NCBI GenBank assembly: GCA_011947345.1
Contig: JAAVTG010000077.1
Location: forward strand, 310,001 to 374,000
Origin: Phytophthora quininea
Taxonomy: Eukaryota; Oomycota; Peronosporomycetes; Peronosporales; Peronosporaceae
Reading direction: 5' to 3'
DNA: 64,000 nucleotides
Positions within the stretch are counted from its first letter, which is position 1. Every line of letters begins with the position of its first letter. The notes under the pieces are model-generated. The model was not told the DNA's origin and ran no database searches. It worked only from the letters and a program-made list of their open reading frames with translations. Below, piece by piece: positions 32,601 to 45,910 of this stretch. The translations under genes and the position numbers were made by a program.

Positions 32601-35444
32601 ACTGGTGCAATCGTCTTCCAACCAGAGGCTTTAGCTTTCGAAACGATTCTAGTCAACTCGAATGCCAAGGAAGCATTCTTTATCGAGAATACTGCTGACT
32701 GCGACCTCATGTACTCGTTGCAGCAGGTAATGGTATCCAAAACCGGTAGAAGTGGCAACAAGAGGAGGAGAACTCGTCCATTGTAGCTGGCAAGTTAGTC
32801 TTTTCGCAACCTGAGGGGTGTATTCCAGCACAGTCGAGAAAGAAGATCACAGCAACATTTTACCCAACCTCGGCTGGGATGTTTACGTTCGAGGTCACTT
32901 GCGTATTGGGAATGGAGTGGAGTCATCTCCATATGACACGTGGGGCTTCCATCAGATTAAACAAGCTACGTGCATGATCCGGGCAGAGGCAGCATTTCCG
33001 ACGATCGAAATTCAAGACCTCCGGGCACCCGGTATATCCACCCAACTAGCTTGGCATCAGTTCCAATGTCACGAAATCAACGAATACCTTGCAGCACCAT
33101 TGTCAAAAGATGAAGAGATGCAAGGCCGTCGCATCATGAGTGGTCATAACGAAGCAAACGATCCCGAGACGAATGATGTCGACGATGAAGTGGCTATGAA
33201 GCACTTTACAATCCCGTTCTCTCCAGCTCCGTTGGGTAGTCAAACAGAAAGGGTATATTTGAAGTTGCGCAACCCTGGTAGTCTCGTCGTGCAGTATCAC
33301 CTACGCTATCCTAAAGAAGGCAATGTGGAAATTGAACACTGGGCTGAAACCGGAGCACCTTCGGCTGAGGAACTGCGTTTGAACGCGATCATCGACAGCA
33401 AAGTGTTTGGCATCTCACCACGCCGGGCGACACTGCTACCTCGCCAAAGTATACTTTTGACGCTATCGTATTCGTACACGTCGGAGGCGTACGACGGTGA
33501 TCACCATCTGCCTTTGTTCCTAGAAGTAGACAAAGGCAAGAAAGTGATACTGGACCTGCGGGGCACGACGCTTGCACACAAAGATCCTAAACTGTTTTTG
33601 CCAACCTCTGTATTCCATCTCTCACCGGTGATGATAGGAGAGTTCCGACGAGACTTCTTACCGCCAGCGTTATCCAATAAGAATGCGTCAGGGAGATGAT
33701 GATGACCAAGACGGAATAATGCAGACACGAAAAAGCGGACCTCCAGTACAACAATTTGAAGTGTTTAATCGGGGCGATAGCGCGCTACGCTTGGAAGTTG
33801 GATGTGTTTCGTTCAAGCAAGTGAATGATGCCAACTACGGCTATCCCGTGCTGGCCTGCCGTACGACGTCTGAGCTTATCCCAGCGAGGAGATCAGTCTT
33901 TATTGATATTGTGTTCAATCCGATTTCAGCAGGGACCGTCGAAGCTGGTTTGCTTTTGAAAGCACACGGTCTCATGGCTAAAGGCTATAAGGAAATTATG
34001 GAGGTCGCGATCATTGGAACAGGATATCATCCTCGTCAACGGACACTACAACAGATGAAGGAGGCTATGTGGAGGTTGACAGCGACGCCGAAAAAGCAAA
34101 TTTTATCCATTGCAGAGCATCCAGCCTGTTTCGTATCCGACTGTGTTGATTTCGGGCATGTATCGATGCATTCCCAAGCAAAACAACTACTTGTCTTGCA
34201 GAACGAGGTCAGCTCTGCTGTATCTCCACGTAGCTTTGTATTTGAATGGGATACAGCTCACCCTCTTGTCGCGAACGGGACAATATCGTTCTCCCCAAAA
34301 GTGGACAGCTTGGTCCAGGGGAAAATGCTCTGGTTCGAGTTAGTGTTTGCACGGGAGGTGATGCCGTGGTGGTCAATCACGACGTGGCTTGCTGGATCAC
34401 TTATAACGATGAGAATCAAGATGCCAACAGCAACAGCAGTGCGGCGTCTAGAAGCCCAACGAGACATAAAACGCAACTCCCAAGTGGCAAGCCCTCACCC
34501 GCAGTTCGAACGTCGGTAATTAATCGGTCGATCGCTACACAAGAAGCAGTTGTAGACAAAACTATGGGGAGGTCACAACCGCTAACTACCAGCTCTTCTC
34601 AACAGAATCCTCTCTCGGCACTGCCGATGGCCCAACGCAGCAGTCAAACCAGCTCGCGAAAATCACTAAATCGCAGGACTTCGCCGGATAAAGGAAGCCT
34701 GGTGTCAAACAGCGATAATCAACGGTTGGAAGCGTTGGCTATTGAGAAGACACCTTTGTTTGTCCGGATTTACGCACACGTGCTGCCAGTTTCCGTGATG
34801 GAGCGAGTTTATCCTTACGCAGAGCTGAAAAAGCTGCCACTGCCAACCACAAAGGAGATCCCTCGAGACTTTGCCATACCGAGAGAGATTAACACGCCAT
34901 CCAATTCAAGCAGTCGAGATGTGAATACGCCGTCAGCAACAACTAGAACAGGAAGAGCTGCGGTTCAATCCTGTAGTCGAATTCGTGCTGGGAGCGGCAA
35001 ATTGTCAACTGGAAAGCCAGGCACCCCAGCTATACAGCGAAACTCGATTCTTGAGGACGAGAACGCCGCTGCGAAATGTCGTGACGTGCTCTACGATGTC
35101 ATGGAGACTCTGGTGATGGACGTACTCACGTCTAGTACAATTCAGAATGTGCTACAGGAGCAACTGATGCCACCCTCCGCTCCGATCGCGCACTAGACCA
35201 TGTTCCATCAGATATTGCGGGAACAAGTCATCTCCCTGGATCCTTGTACCGCAAAGCTCGGCAAGATGACGACTGCCAAGCGATCGTCGCAGGTGTCATG
35301 GAGAACACGGTCTTCAACGTCCTTCAGGAGCTGTTTTACGGCGATCTGGAGCAGGAGCTACTCTGCGTTCCTCGCAAAGACGTTTTTCCCGGAACCAGTT
35401 CAACCAATCGATCTGCTATCAACAACGGGCTGCTCAGAACGTGA
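29691..35444 (+). CDS. CFAP65: CFAP65-type flagellar protein (ASH/MSP-domain repeats)
   Basis: CFAP65 is a large axonemal protein of motile flagella, associated with the central apparatus. The N-terminus (YGLDCGDAIRFEAGSWAPG, LTVRNVSQRTLKFKY, LSPGMLTTLDVAFRP) aligns well with animal CFAP65. Repeated ASH/MSP-like beta-sandwich units follow through the protein, for example LNFGEILVGAPNTSRF and FSPTSGVIEAES. The C-terminus is helical with two related segments (ETLVMDVLTSSTIQNVL and ENTVFNVLQELFYGDL). Introns: 30184-30240 and 30381-30451. Total about 1,875 residues against 1,925 in human. The frame slips at least eight times (near 29796, 30110, 30993-30997, 31129-31132, 32750, 32910, 33690, 34315 and 35190), often in short T, C or G runs. 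Since similarity persists throughout, I read it as a functional gene with base-calling errors. It implies flagellated zoospores. Confidence 0.85.
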
Positions 35445-35588
35445 GCGACGTTGATGAACACACAAGGAATCTATTCACGTTCAAGTTGTTCTGGTAGATA
35501 AAGAGTACAACGTGGTTTGGTGCGCGAGGCGCCCTTCACTATCAGGTCAGCTCGAGCTATGGCTGAGCACAGCTCGCTTCCCTATGTT

Positions 35589-36925
<1,337 letters not shown>

Positions 36926-38639
36926 CTTGACGATTGATGAATGATAGGTGACAGACGACTGGATGCGTTTTCCGAGTGCCAAGAATTTCGGTTTTTCGAC
37001 AAAGAATCTAAAGTTTTGTGTATACTGACATCAAGTCATTTGATTTATTTTTGCAAACGAAACGTTTTTCTTCTATCTGACAACCCGGCGCTGTTCACAC
37101 GAATATCAGCAACAACCGCGATGACTTGGAATAGCGGCTAGCGCTTAAAATGCACAGCGTCCCCAGGCACTAGATGAGGCAGCTTTACTTGTGCATGCTG
37201 GGCTTTCCGCCAGGACCTCAAGCGCAACGGAGGTGTTATCGGAGATTATCCCCGTAGAAGATACATCAGAGTGCCGGAGGGCGACATCGCTCAAGTTGTT
37301 CATGCTGGAGATGATATTCGGCTTTCGCCCCGAGCTGTCGACAACTGTGGAGAGCTGGATTTTCCGCGCCTTCCAGACAACCTCGTCAACCGGTGACGTG
37401 AAGGATCAAAGGCAAGACCATCGACTTCATGAGCATCATGGACGACGGAATCTGTTCGGCTAGCTGCACAAGATAGCGCTAAAGCCGAATAAGGAGCAGC
37501 TAGAGCCGGAGAAAGAACGATTTGAGCTGGAGCAGCGCGCCTTAGAAGTCGAGCGAGAGACGATGTTGACATTTTGCATCATCTCGTTGAGCAGTCTGGA
37601 GGCGATCAAGATTGTGCAGTGGCGCGAGAAAATAGTTCGCTATCATGAGCGGGAAGTGGCGGCAACGGAGCGCATCCTTACTGCAGAGGTGGTAGTGATG
37701 GTCGAGTTCAAGCGATAACGTGCTATCGAGAGGATCCAAGATCGTGCCCCTCGGTGTTGACTAGGGAAGTCAAGGAAGGCAGATACTCCGACTAGGATTC
37801 TGACAGGTACAGCGACGACCTGACCCAGAGCCCCGCAGGAGTATGCGCCGGATACAGTACCGCCAATGCGCAGTTGGGCGCCGCGAACAAGAACTGCAAC
37901 AGCGCGAAGAACGACTACACCAGCACGAGCAGGCGCATCTTGAACGAGAGGAAGCGGCTCGTGGATTGTTCTCTTGTGAGACGAAATTGCTAGGCTGCGC
38001 GAGGGACGTGACGGCTCAGACGATTTCGATGGTGACTGGTGCCCACGAAATTATACATTGACAAGCTCGTATCGTAAAAACGTTTTCTATTCTATTCTTA
38101 AGAACAGATATATTCAGCTGTCAACCATATTGCGTTCCTCGCATTTTTTATCGATTTTAAGACAATAAAACCGTCATGACGTTCTAAGCGCCGAAAGATG
38201 CAGAGCTCTTCGTCAACGCTGCCATCTCCGCGACGATACCGGAAACGGCACCTTTGCTGACTGTCGCGAAACCGAGGGCGCAAATGCCTCAGCTGGCAAG
38301 AGATTTTTCTTCGTTAACGGAGACGACCATGAGGACCCCTCGTCGCTGAATCGGACGTAGTGCCAGAAGTAGGGAAGAGCGTCGCTCCTTTTGGCCACAT
38401 CTGTCGATTTGGCCGGCTTGAAAACATAGGCACAGAGTCGAGGACGGATGCCCGGGTCAGCATCCAGAGTGTAGATCACGGACTTGGTCAATAAGCACCA
38501 GGTACGAAGCTACCACGGCTTCCCCCTCGTACCTCTGCACCGCACTGTGCAAACTCGCGGGATAAAAATCATTTTGTTCTTTCCATTTCGATATAAGAAC
38601 AATTAGATGCTCATTGGTGCTCTTATAAAGAACTCGAAG
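36926..38639. other. 1.7 kb gene-poor stretch with coiled-coil-like and unrecognised relic frames
   Basis: No gene here meets a fair standard. On the plus strand, short frames near 37465-37720 and 37843-38061 encode Glu/Arg/Gln-rich heptad-like sequence (EQLEPEKERFELEQRALE; REQELQQREERLHQHEQ), suggesting a decayed coiled-coil gene. On the minus strand, 38491-38213 encodes 92 residues with aromatic-rich sequence (LPYFWHYVRF) and an overlapping frame to 38098 ends in FIVLKSIKNARNAIWLT; these may be one frame-shifted small gene. A/T content rises near 37020-37080 and 38080-38170, as in true spacer. Confidence 0.4.
38609..38615 (+). promoter_or_regulatory. Inr-like GCTCATT before the BED/hAT gene
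   Basis: GCTCATT is the core of the oomycete initiator and lies 25-31 bp before the ATG at 38640. The following bases do not match the FPR half, so support is moderate. Confidence 0.4.
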
Positions 38640-41107
38640 ATGACCAGAGGACGCCGCCGCTCTGTAGTGTGGGCGTGCTTTGAGGAACACCCGGCGGCGG
38701 AAGGCAAGCGCCGCGTGCTGTGCCGATTCTGCCACCATGACACGGTTGCCAACCCTGAGAGAATGGTGCGCCACATCGTCCGCCACTGCCCAAGTGTGGA
38801 CGCACAGCACAAGCAGATCTGCCGAGACTACCAGGAAATGACTGTACCGGCTCGGAGGCGTCAGAGGAGCGACATTGCTGCTCGATCGAATGCAAATAGT
38901 TCTTATAGTTCAGGTGCAAGTGCGACGAGCGCAATCGGAGCTCTAGAAACTACGCAGCAGACTCAGCACCTGCCTTTGGCTCGACTGGATCCGATCGAGG
39001 CTCAGTTGGCGAGAGATGAGTTGGTGCTGGCAATTCTGACGGCGGAGGAAACGACACAACCACCATGGGGAATGCTGGACAATGAGCACTTGAGACGAGC
39101 TTTGGGAGACTGCAGCCGCAATTTGAACCGCCCAGCGTGATGGGAGCAAAACGAGATATTCTGCCGAGGTTGTACGGCCAGGCAACGAGAAATGGATGTG
39201 TTTTTACAGTCAGCGATGGCATTGACAGTTGTATGCAGTTCACATGTTGTTGCTGGGAATCGGAGGAGGATTACATGGACTGCTGTGGACGAAGACGGTC
39301 GGTCCGAGCTCTTGGCGGTGGTTCCTCAGGCTCCTGCGGAATACCCCGAGGAAATAGCGGCGCGTGTGGTGAGCTTTGTGCGTCGATTTTGCCTGCCGCG
39401 TCGCAGCGGATGTCTAGTGCATTTGTGCAACGAAAGTGTCGGCGCTTCATATCTTGCACGTGGCATATTGAAGAGAAAGCAACAAACCAGTGAACGCCTT
39501 GGCTTGCCTGCAGCAAATGGAAGCGGTGGAAAGCTGGCACTGACAGGTGGATGCATGGCGCAGCAAACGTTGTTTCTCCTCCAAGACGTCCTCGATACTC
39601 TCCCAAGCATATCCGAAGCGCTAGATAAATGCATGGATGTCGCTGCGTTTATCACGAGCTCGAGTGAACTACATAATGAACTGGAGCGACTAAGCACTGT
39701 TCCCAAATCGCTACGCTTCGAGCAATTATCGCCACGCGCTGACGATTTCCATTCATTTATCGTTTGTGTGCATCATGTCTTGATGATTAAAGATTTCCTG
39801 CGGACAACAATTGAAGAAAATGAAGAGATTGGAGGCGAGCTCGAGTTGAAGCAACGGCTACAACCACATAGATCCTCGGCGACAATTGCTACTATCCGTG
39901 CCGCACGAGCATTTGCAGATATCGTGGGAGACGACAATTTTGGCAAGATTTGGATCTCGCCGCGCAAATTCTCCAGCCATTCGCATACGCCTCGTGGCTA
40001 ACTGAGTGCGGGCATGGTATTAGCTCTGCACAGTTGTTGTTGTGCTGGCTGCAGCTTCTTGCAGTCGTTCGCTTGTCATCACGAGTGCCAGACACTGAAA
40101 AGGAAAACTTTCACATGAGAGTGGTGGATCGGATCCGCGTCTTCGAGGACCACGTGATTGCGTGTCTGGTGCTCGACCCACGTGTACACGGACTAGGCCT
40201 TAGCGCACCGGGGAAGCGCCGCACACGACTTATCGTTGGCGACCTCGGTGATAGACTCATTGGACTGCTACACCACGCAACGGAAGGCCCACCGCGCCTG
40301 CCGTTCCTGGATCGATCACGTCTGGTGGAGCAATTGCTGCAGTACCTGAATCGACAACGGCCGTTCGACGATGATGAAGCATGGGAGACCATGACAAGCA
40401 CAACGGTGGCGCCTCGGTTGTTCTGGATGGAGTATGCGAAAGAAGCGCCCGAGTTGACACAGGTTGCGCTTGGCGTCTTGGGGTTCCGCGCATTCGTGGC
40501 ACCGCTTGAGGACTTGTGGCGTCTAAGTACCGAGCGGTTCCGCGTGCAACAGAGCAACGTCACTGGCGACTTCCAGGTTGATGGTGATGTTGGCATTCAG
40601 AACACGACATCATCTAGTGGTAAGCTGGTTCCGCCAGTCGACTTGATTCGCTTCCACCATCAGCAACTGCGCTCTCGGCGGCAGCGAGATGAAGAGGAAC
40701 GCAAACGGATTTCCAAGTATTATTCCACGGCGATGCCTGGAGGTCCTGCGTTGCCTTACGCGGTTTTTGCATTGCCAGTGGAGCCGGCTACCAGTGACCT
40801 AGGAACCGAAGTCGCTCAAGAAGAAAGTCGTTGCAGTGGAGACGCTGCAGTAGCGTTCCGTCAGCTGAAAAGTTGGCTGCAGCGCCTCGAAGACCACGAG
40901 AAGAGTCTCCCGGTAGAGGATGCCGATGCCTCCTTGCAGCGATTCGATGCCGATTGGCTTGATCTCGGGCCAGACACCCACGGCAGATCCGCGCTTGCCT
41001 CGACGGGTTTCTGGTGGGCAATTACGTGCACCGACGCGGGGACGGCGACAATGGAACAGCATTGCACGAAGTTAACCTGGTCGGTGGAGCCGAGTCTGCA
41101 AGCGTAG
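38640..41107 (+). CDS. BED-finger gene derived from a hAT transposase
   Basis: About 820 residues. The N-terminus is a BED-type zinc finger: a conserved Trp (VVWACFEE), the pair LCRFC, and MVRHIVRHC. After a Ser/Thr linker, the body has the helical and RNase-H-like layout of hAT transposases, including FWQDLDLAAQILQPFAY and, near the C-terminus, a dimerisation-type region LFWMEYAKEAPELTQVALGVL followed by WRLSTERF, where active elements usually have an ASERxFS motif. Loss of that motif and the absence of obvious terminal repeats suggest an exapted gene rather than a mobile copy. Frame slips near 39136, 39190 and in a T4 run (39938-39941) are probably errors. Without close relatives I cannot prove domestication. 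Confidence 0.6.
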
Positions 41108-42047
41108 CTGGGATTCCCCACACGGCCAGCCTCAGCTTGTGACGAAGCAGTTTCACATCACGCTCGACTAGCTCGAAAATTGAAGTAGAAGTACAGTATG
41201 TAACAGCCCCTTCCGATTGCAACACCGCCCGCGTGATGGTCTTGCTCGGACACATCTGCCCGGGAAGACGTCTTGCAGGACGTCCTGAATATCGTTGAAC
41301 GACCCGCGGGCGTCCCAGCGTTCCCAGCAGAGACAAACGCGAAGCTGTAGCTGGGTTGCGCTCTGTATCGGGGATACTGCAGTTCTCGTTGGCGATCGAG
41401 CAGAGCAACCGCATGAAGGCGAGCGTGTCGCTCGTGGTTGTACAGCGTTCGCTGTAGCAGCGCCGCAGTATTTGTGTGGTCGAGTTTATCGGACCTTCCA
41501 AGTTGAGGCTCGAAATCTGAGGTTGGCGTTGACGCTTTTCGCCCGTCGCGACAGTGGGACCGGCTCTCCCACTTGATTTTTGTATGCGCTGCTGACTTCA
41601 CCACGGCATCGCTTGGTCCCACTCTGGGATTGCAGAAGGAAACGTCGATTCCGCCCCGCACGCCAAGTCAATTTCTCCACTGCCACAACGCCCGCAAGAA
41701 CTCGCTACTGCCGGCTCAAGGGGCCCACGACGCCGCCTCTGTTGGCCTCTGCGCCCGTTGGTCCGCCCTGTCTTCCCATCCCCGTTCCAGCTGCCGACAC
41801 CTTCTGGTCTTTCGCGTCCAGAGCCGCGCTGTTGTTCCCTCGCTGCGACGGCCAGAAAAACTCGTTTATAGCCTACCGTCTCCTCTGCCCAGCATCGGTC
41901 GCTGTATCTGTTGTCTCCCGCACCCGACCCATACATTTTCCGTTGTCCCCAAGCACCTACCAAAACGCATCGCATTTACAATCCCGCACAGCCGTAATCC
42001 CCGCCGCCAATACAAACCGCAAGAAGCCTTCCGGCACACAAGGCCCC
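41108..42047. other. 0.94 kb intergenic/5' leader region of the PX-VPS9 gene
   Basis: No independent gene seen. From about 41580 the sequence is pyrimidine-rich and stays open in frame with the downstream PX-VPS9 gene, so the protein could in principle start earlier; the predicted extension is rich in Pro, Ser, Arg and Ala and has no recognisable domain. No terminal inverted repeat of the preceding hAT-derived gene is evident. Confidence 0.4.
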
Positions 42048-44040
42048 ATGAACGCGCGCGACGAGCGCTGCGGCAGCGCCACGGAGATCGAGTGCGACGA
42101 GCTGCAGGCCGACACCGAGATCGAGCCGGGATGGAGGCGGCTGCTGCGGCGGCCCGATCGGCCCCCGCTGGCGCCCGTGGCCCCCACGCTGTCGCTGGAG
42201 GACCTGGCGCAGAGCAAGCAGGACAGCGACGGCCAGGTCCCTCCCTCGACGCTGGCAGGCCACGTCATGTGGAAGCTTGCCATGAAGATGTCGAACCACT
42301 ACGAGAGCCGCCTGCTGCAGCACCTTTCGCGCTCCATTCTGAGTCGCAACGGGCATAAAGTAAGGAACAACCGCTGAGTTTGCGTTGTGGGTATTGAATT
42401 GGGAGTCTGATTTTTATTCCTTTTGATTGATGGCAGCATGCCGACAGAAAGCCAAGCTTCCATGCCCAACTGAAGGACGAGAGCGACAGCGAGCAGGAGC
42501 CCAAGAGCAGGAGGAGCGTCATGCGCAGCGCCATTTCAGGACTCAGGAGGATAGAGGACGGGTCCAGTAAACACAAAAGTGGACAGATGGACATGGACGC
42601 CGCGGCGGCTTCCGAGACTGGGAAACCGGCGGCTGCAGCCCAATCAGCGCCCGCATCAGCTTGTGGTCCACCCTCGACGTCTTCTAGTTCAGCGATGCTG
42701 CCGCCGATGCCCCCGCTCGTGTTCTCTCCGACCAAAGGACGAGCGCTGAAGAGAGCGCGCACCATGACGCTGAAGCAGTACACTCAGTGGGAGCACGCTG
42801 GACTTCGACCTGGACTCTCGGTGAGAGTAGTCAGGTCAGAGACGGTGAGTGCCATGCCTGCAGTGACAGAGTATGTCGTCCACGTAGTGGATTTGCACAC
42901 GCGCGTCTTCTGGATCACGAAGAAGCGCTTCAGCGACTTTTATTTCTTGCGGCGCAAAGTCCGCGGGATTATCCGACACGCGCCGGAAGCGGATGATGAG
43001 GAAAGAACTATCTACGCTTTCTGCTGGACCTCCCGTTCCCACGACGACGCTTTCGACCAGCTAGCGCAGCGGCGATCACTCGTGGTATGGGCGAGATCGA
43101 GGTGTTTCTGCGCAACTTGGCGTCGTTAGAGCCGACAACTAAGCTACAGCGCAGTATATTGCTGGAGTTACAGTTGGAAATGTGCTCGGCCGAGTTTGTG
43201 ATGTCGTTAGAAAACATCGACACGACGAACGAGCCGCCCGAGCCCAAGTGGCTGACCTACGATTTGTTCCGAAGACTCAACTGCGAAGGAGCGGTGGAAG
43301 GGAGCACATGCTACAGATTCCTACACGCTTTCCGTAACCGAGTATCGACAATCGAGGCCGCTGTGTGTCCAGAGTGCAGCAAGTTCGAGGGATCTGCACT
43401 TGCTGCAGCGGCGGTGAAGGACCTGCGGAACACCGTGACGAGCATCGAAAAGTACATCAGCGACCATTTAAACCCCCAGTACGCGGACACGCTGTCCCTG
43501 CTCGACCAGAGCGTGGACGTGGCGTCAGTTTTGGATGACTGTATATTTCACGTAGTAGAGGACACCATTTTGGTGCCGCTCGAGAAGCAAGTGGCTTTCC
43601 TTGTGGGCACGACGGTGGACAAGGAAGCTGAGAAGCGACTGGCGCAGAACTTGGAGCGGCTCAAGTGCCGGTCTCAAACCGAGAGCGGCATCCCAGAGCA
43701 CCTGCAGTCGGACGACGATTGGGGACTGTCCTGCCATCATCTGAGCATGATTGATGAGCGGACGCTGCCCGTCGACAAGATCCAGGAGCTGCTGCGTGCT
43801 GCGCTGGAGATTTTCAAGAACTGCGGCGAGAAGAACCTCGAGTGGCGCGAGAACTCGGCGCTGACTGCTGACGACTATCTCCCCATTCATATTTACGTGG
43901 TGGTGAAGAGCGGCTTGAAGCGTCCGCTGGTCACGAAGGAGCTGCTTGGCGCCATGATCCACCCGTCGCAGATGCTGGGCGAGGTGGGCTATTTTCTGAC
44001 CATGTTCGAGGTCGCACTCAAGTACATTGCCGATATGTAA
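42048..44040 (+). CDS. PX and VPS9 domain protein (Rab5-family exchange factor)
   Basis: VPS9 domains activate Rab5/Rab21-type GTPases on early endosomes and PX domains bind phosphoinositides there, so the protein should act in endocytic traffic. Exon 1 is 42048-42359, intron 42360-42436, exon 2 42437-44040; about 638 residues. The first 230 residues are low-complexity. The PX domain follows (FWITKKRFSDFYFLRRKV, then LDLPFPRR in the next frame). The C-terminal VPS9 domain is clear: LDDCIFHVVEDTILVPLEKQ, DDWGLSCHHLSMIDERTLP, KIQELLRAALEIF and the signature SALTADDYLPIHIYVVVKSG with the conserved Asp and Tyr. A frame slip in the T3 run at 43018-43020 splits the PX domain and is repaired by one T. 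The stop overlaps nothing; the MSS51-like gene starts 307 bp later. Confidence 0.85.
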
Positions 44041-44347
44041 ACAACACGAAGCCAAGCCAAGCGGCCAAGCCCAATTTTGCCCAGCGCGAACAGCAGCGCG
44101 GGCCGAACATTTTCCCCCACCCCGAATAGTCAAGTAAGTGATCAAGTATAATAAGGACCCAGCTGGAGCCGTCCGCAGCAAGCGTAGCGTTAGCTCGCTA
44201 AGGAGAAATGTCACGTGCGAACTATACTCCATTGCAAACAGCATGTGGCATGCAAAATGTGCCAAGTTGAAGCGAGTTGATAAACAAATACCAAATGTAA
44301 CCATCTTCAAAATACCCTATTTTGGCCTCTCATTTCGAAGATCCCTA

Positions 44348-45584
44348 ATGTTCAAGCTAATGCGTCATTGCTCGCTGGCTCGGGCCTCCCTGGGGGCTGT
44401 ACGGGGCGTGTCAATCCGTCAGCTGCGTGCTCCAGGGGCCCAGACACTTATAGGGACTGTGGCTAGAGCGCCGTGTTTGAATTGCGGCCGCTCGACTGGT
44501 CTTCCTCATTCTGCCGACATCTCGCAAGTGTTGGCTGCTCGCGTGGAGTGTGGGGCGTCGCAGCTGCCTCTGGCATGCTCTGAAGTGAGACTTTTCTTGA
44601 AATAGTTTATATCTAGTGTGTAGATAATTCAATTCGATGATTGTAGGAATGCGGTGAAGCGCTGGAGAAGAAGCCGCAGCTACTGGAAATCTTCGACTCG
44701 ATGGTGGAAGATGTGGAGTTCGCAGCCACCCCAGAAGCTTCTCAACTCTTTGCAGCAGGTAAGGAACATATTTAACTTTGTTGTAGATACGGTAGTTAAC
44801 TTTTTGTGGATGTGATAGTGCTGCAGCCAGCTCGAAGGAGCAGTAGTTGCTATGAAGGTGACCATCCTATCACTACGTGGACGGAGTTTGTGCAGCTGTA
44901 CAATCCGTCGGACCAGTGGCTGCAGGATGCAAGAGCAGTGAGACTGTTATCGTCGGCGTATTCCTATGTCTTGACACTTTCGAGGTTTCTCTCGGAACTG
45001 TTGGATGTCAAGACTGCGAGGCAGTTGGAGCTTCACGTCGTCGGCGCTCGCGCTGAGGCTATGATGCCTCGGTATTTGTGGGATGAGTTGTCATTTTTCC
45101 ACCCCAATCGACAATTTCTCATCAAGCTTATTGGGGACCACGTGCCAATTCTGCCAAAAGAATGCAGAAAGCTGGAAGTGCGGACGCTGACGCTTCCATC
45201 CAGCTGCAGAATATCACTGGCCTGTACCACAAGTTGAAGTCTGACAGCATTGGAATTCCTGACGCATTCGTGCTGTATAATCCTGGAGTGGGCCATCCTC
45301 ATCTTCGTGAGAGCTGGCAGCCGACTATCGAAGCTGTTCTTGCAACCTGCAAGCCCGTTCTACTTACCTCATTCAGCGTCGAGGACCAACAGCGCGACGT
45401 GGCTGCATTGCAAGAATTGGTGGCGAACAGTCCAGTGCTAAAGCAACATGAGCTGCGCTTCCGCTGCAGAGCGAAGCAAAACCCGTTCCGAAGTCTAAAG
45501 TATCAAGTGGAGCCTGCTAATGGCTCGCCAATCCAGACCAATAATCGCGTCATGGTGGTGCAGCTGGCTGCTCTTGGATCTTGA
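44348..45584 (+). CDS. MSS51-like (MSS51 C-terminal domain) protein, probably mitochondrial
   Basis: Exons: 44348-44584, 44647-44758 and 44819-45584; about 371 residues. The N-terminus MFKLMRHCSLARASLGAVRG is basic, Ser/Ala-rich and lacks acids, as in a mitochondrial presequence. A short Cys-containing segment follows (CLNCGRS, VECG, ECGEALE). The rest resembles the C-terminal domain of MSS51 and related MYND-finger proteins: LELHVVGARAEAM, DELSFFHPNRQFLIKLIG, FVLYNPGVGHPHLRESW, PVLLTSFSVEDQQRD. Yeast Mss51 controls COX1 translation, but most relatives outside fungi are uncharacterised and a complete MYND finger is not visible, so function is open. One frame slip lies in the A4 run at 45156-45159. 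An Inr-like TCATTTC sits about 12-20 bp before the start. Confidence 0.65.
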
Positions 45585-45910
45585 TGGACTATTTCCGTTG
45601 GCACATTCAGCTGACCTTCCAAGTGTAAGACGAGGCTGAGAGGAAACATCAACAATGCCGAGGCATTGTGGACTCGAGTGGTGGGCATCCAATTAAGTTG
45701 GTAATGTACTCTAGGGTTTTCATAATATTATGTGCTCACTCGCTCATCCTGTTCGTCGTCTAACATGGTCAACTTATTGCGTTTGCTGCAGCCACTGCCG
45801 CACAGCCTCTCCTGGTGTCGTGTATGCTGTCCCCGGAGCTCGTTCCATTTGAACGCAGGAGATCGCGACGTAAAACTCGTCCAGGTGCATCCGCCACGCT
45901 CGCTCATCGG
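45585..45910. other. 0.33 kb spacer between convergent genes
   Basis: Between the stop of the MSS51-like gene and the stop of the long coiled-coil gene. Moderately A/T-rich at 45700-45730, with no frame or motif I can support; it must hold both 3' UTRs. Confidence 0.4.
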
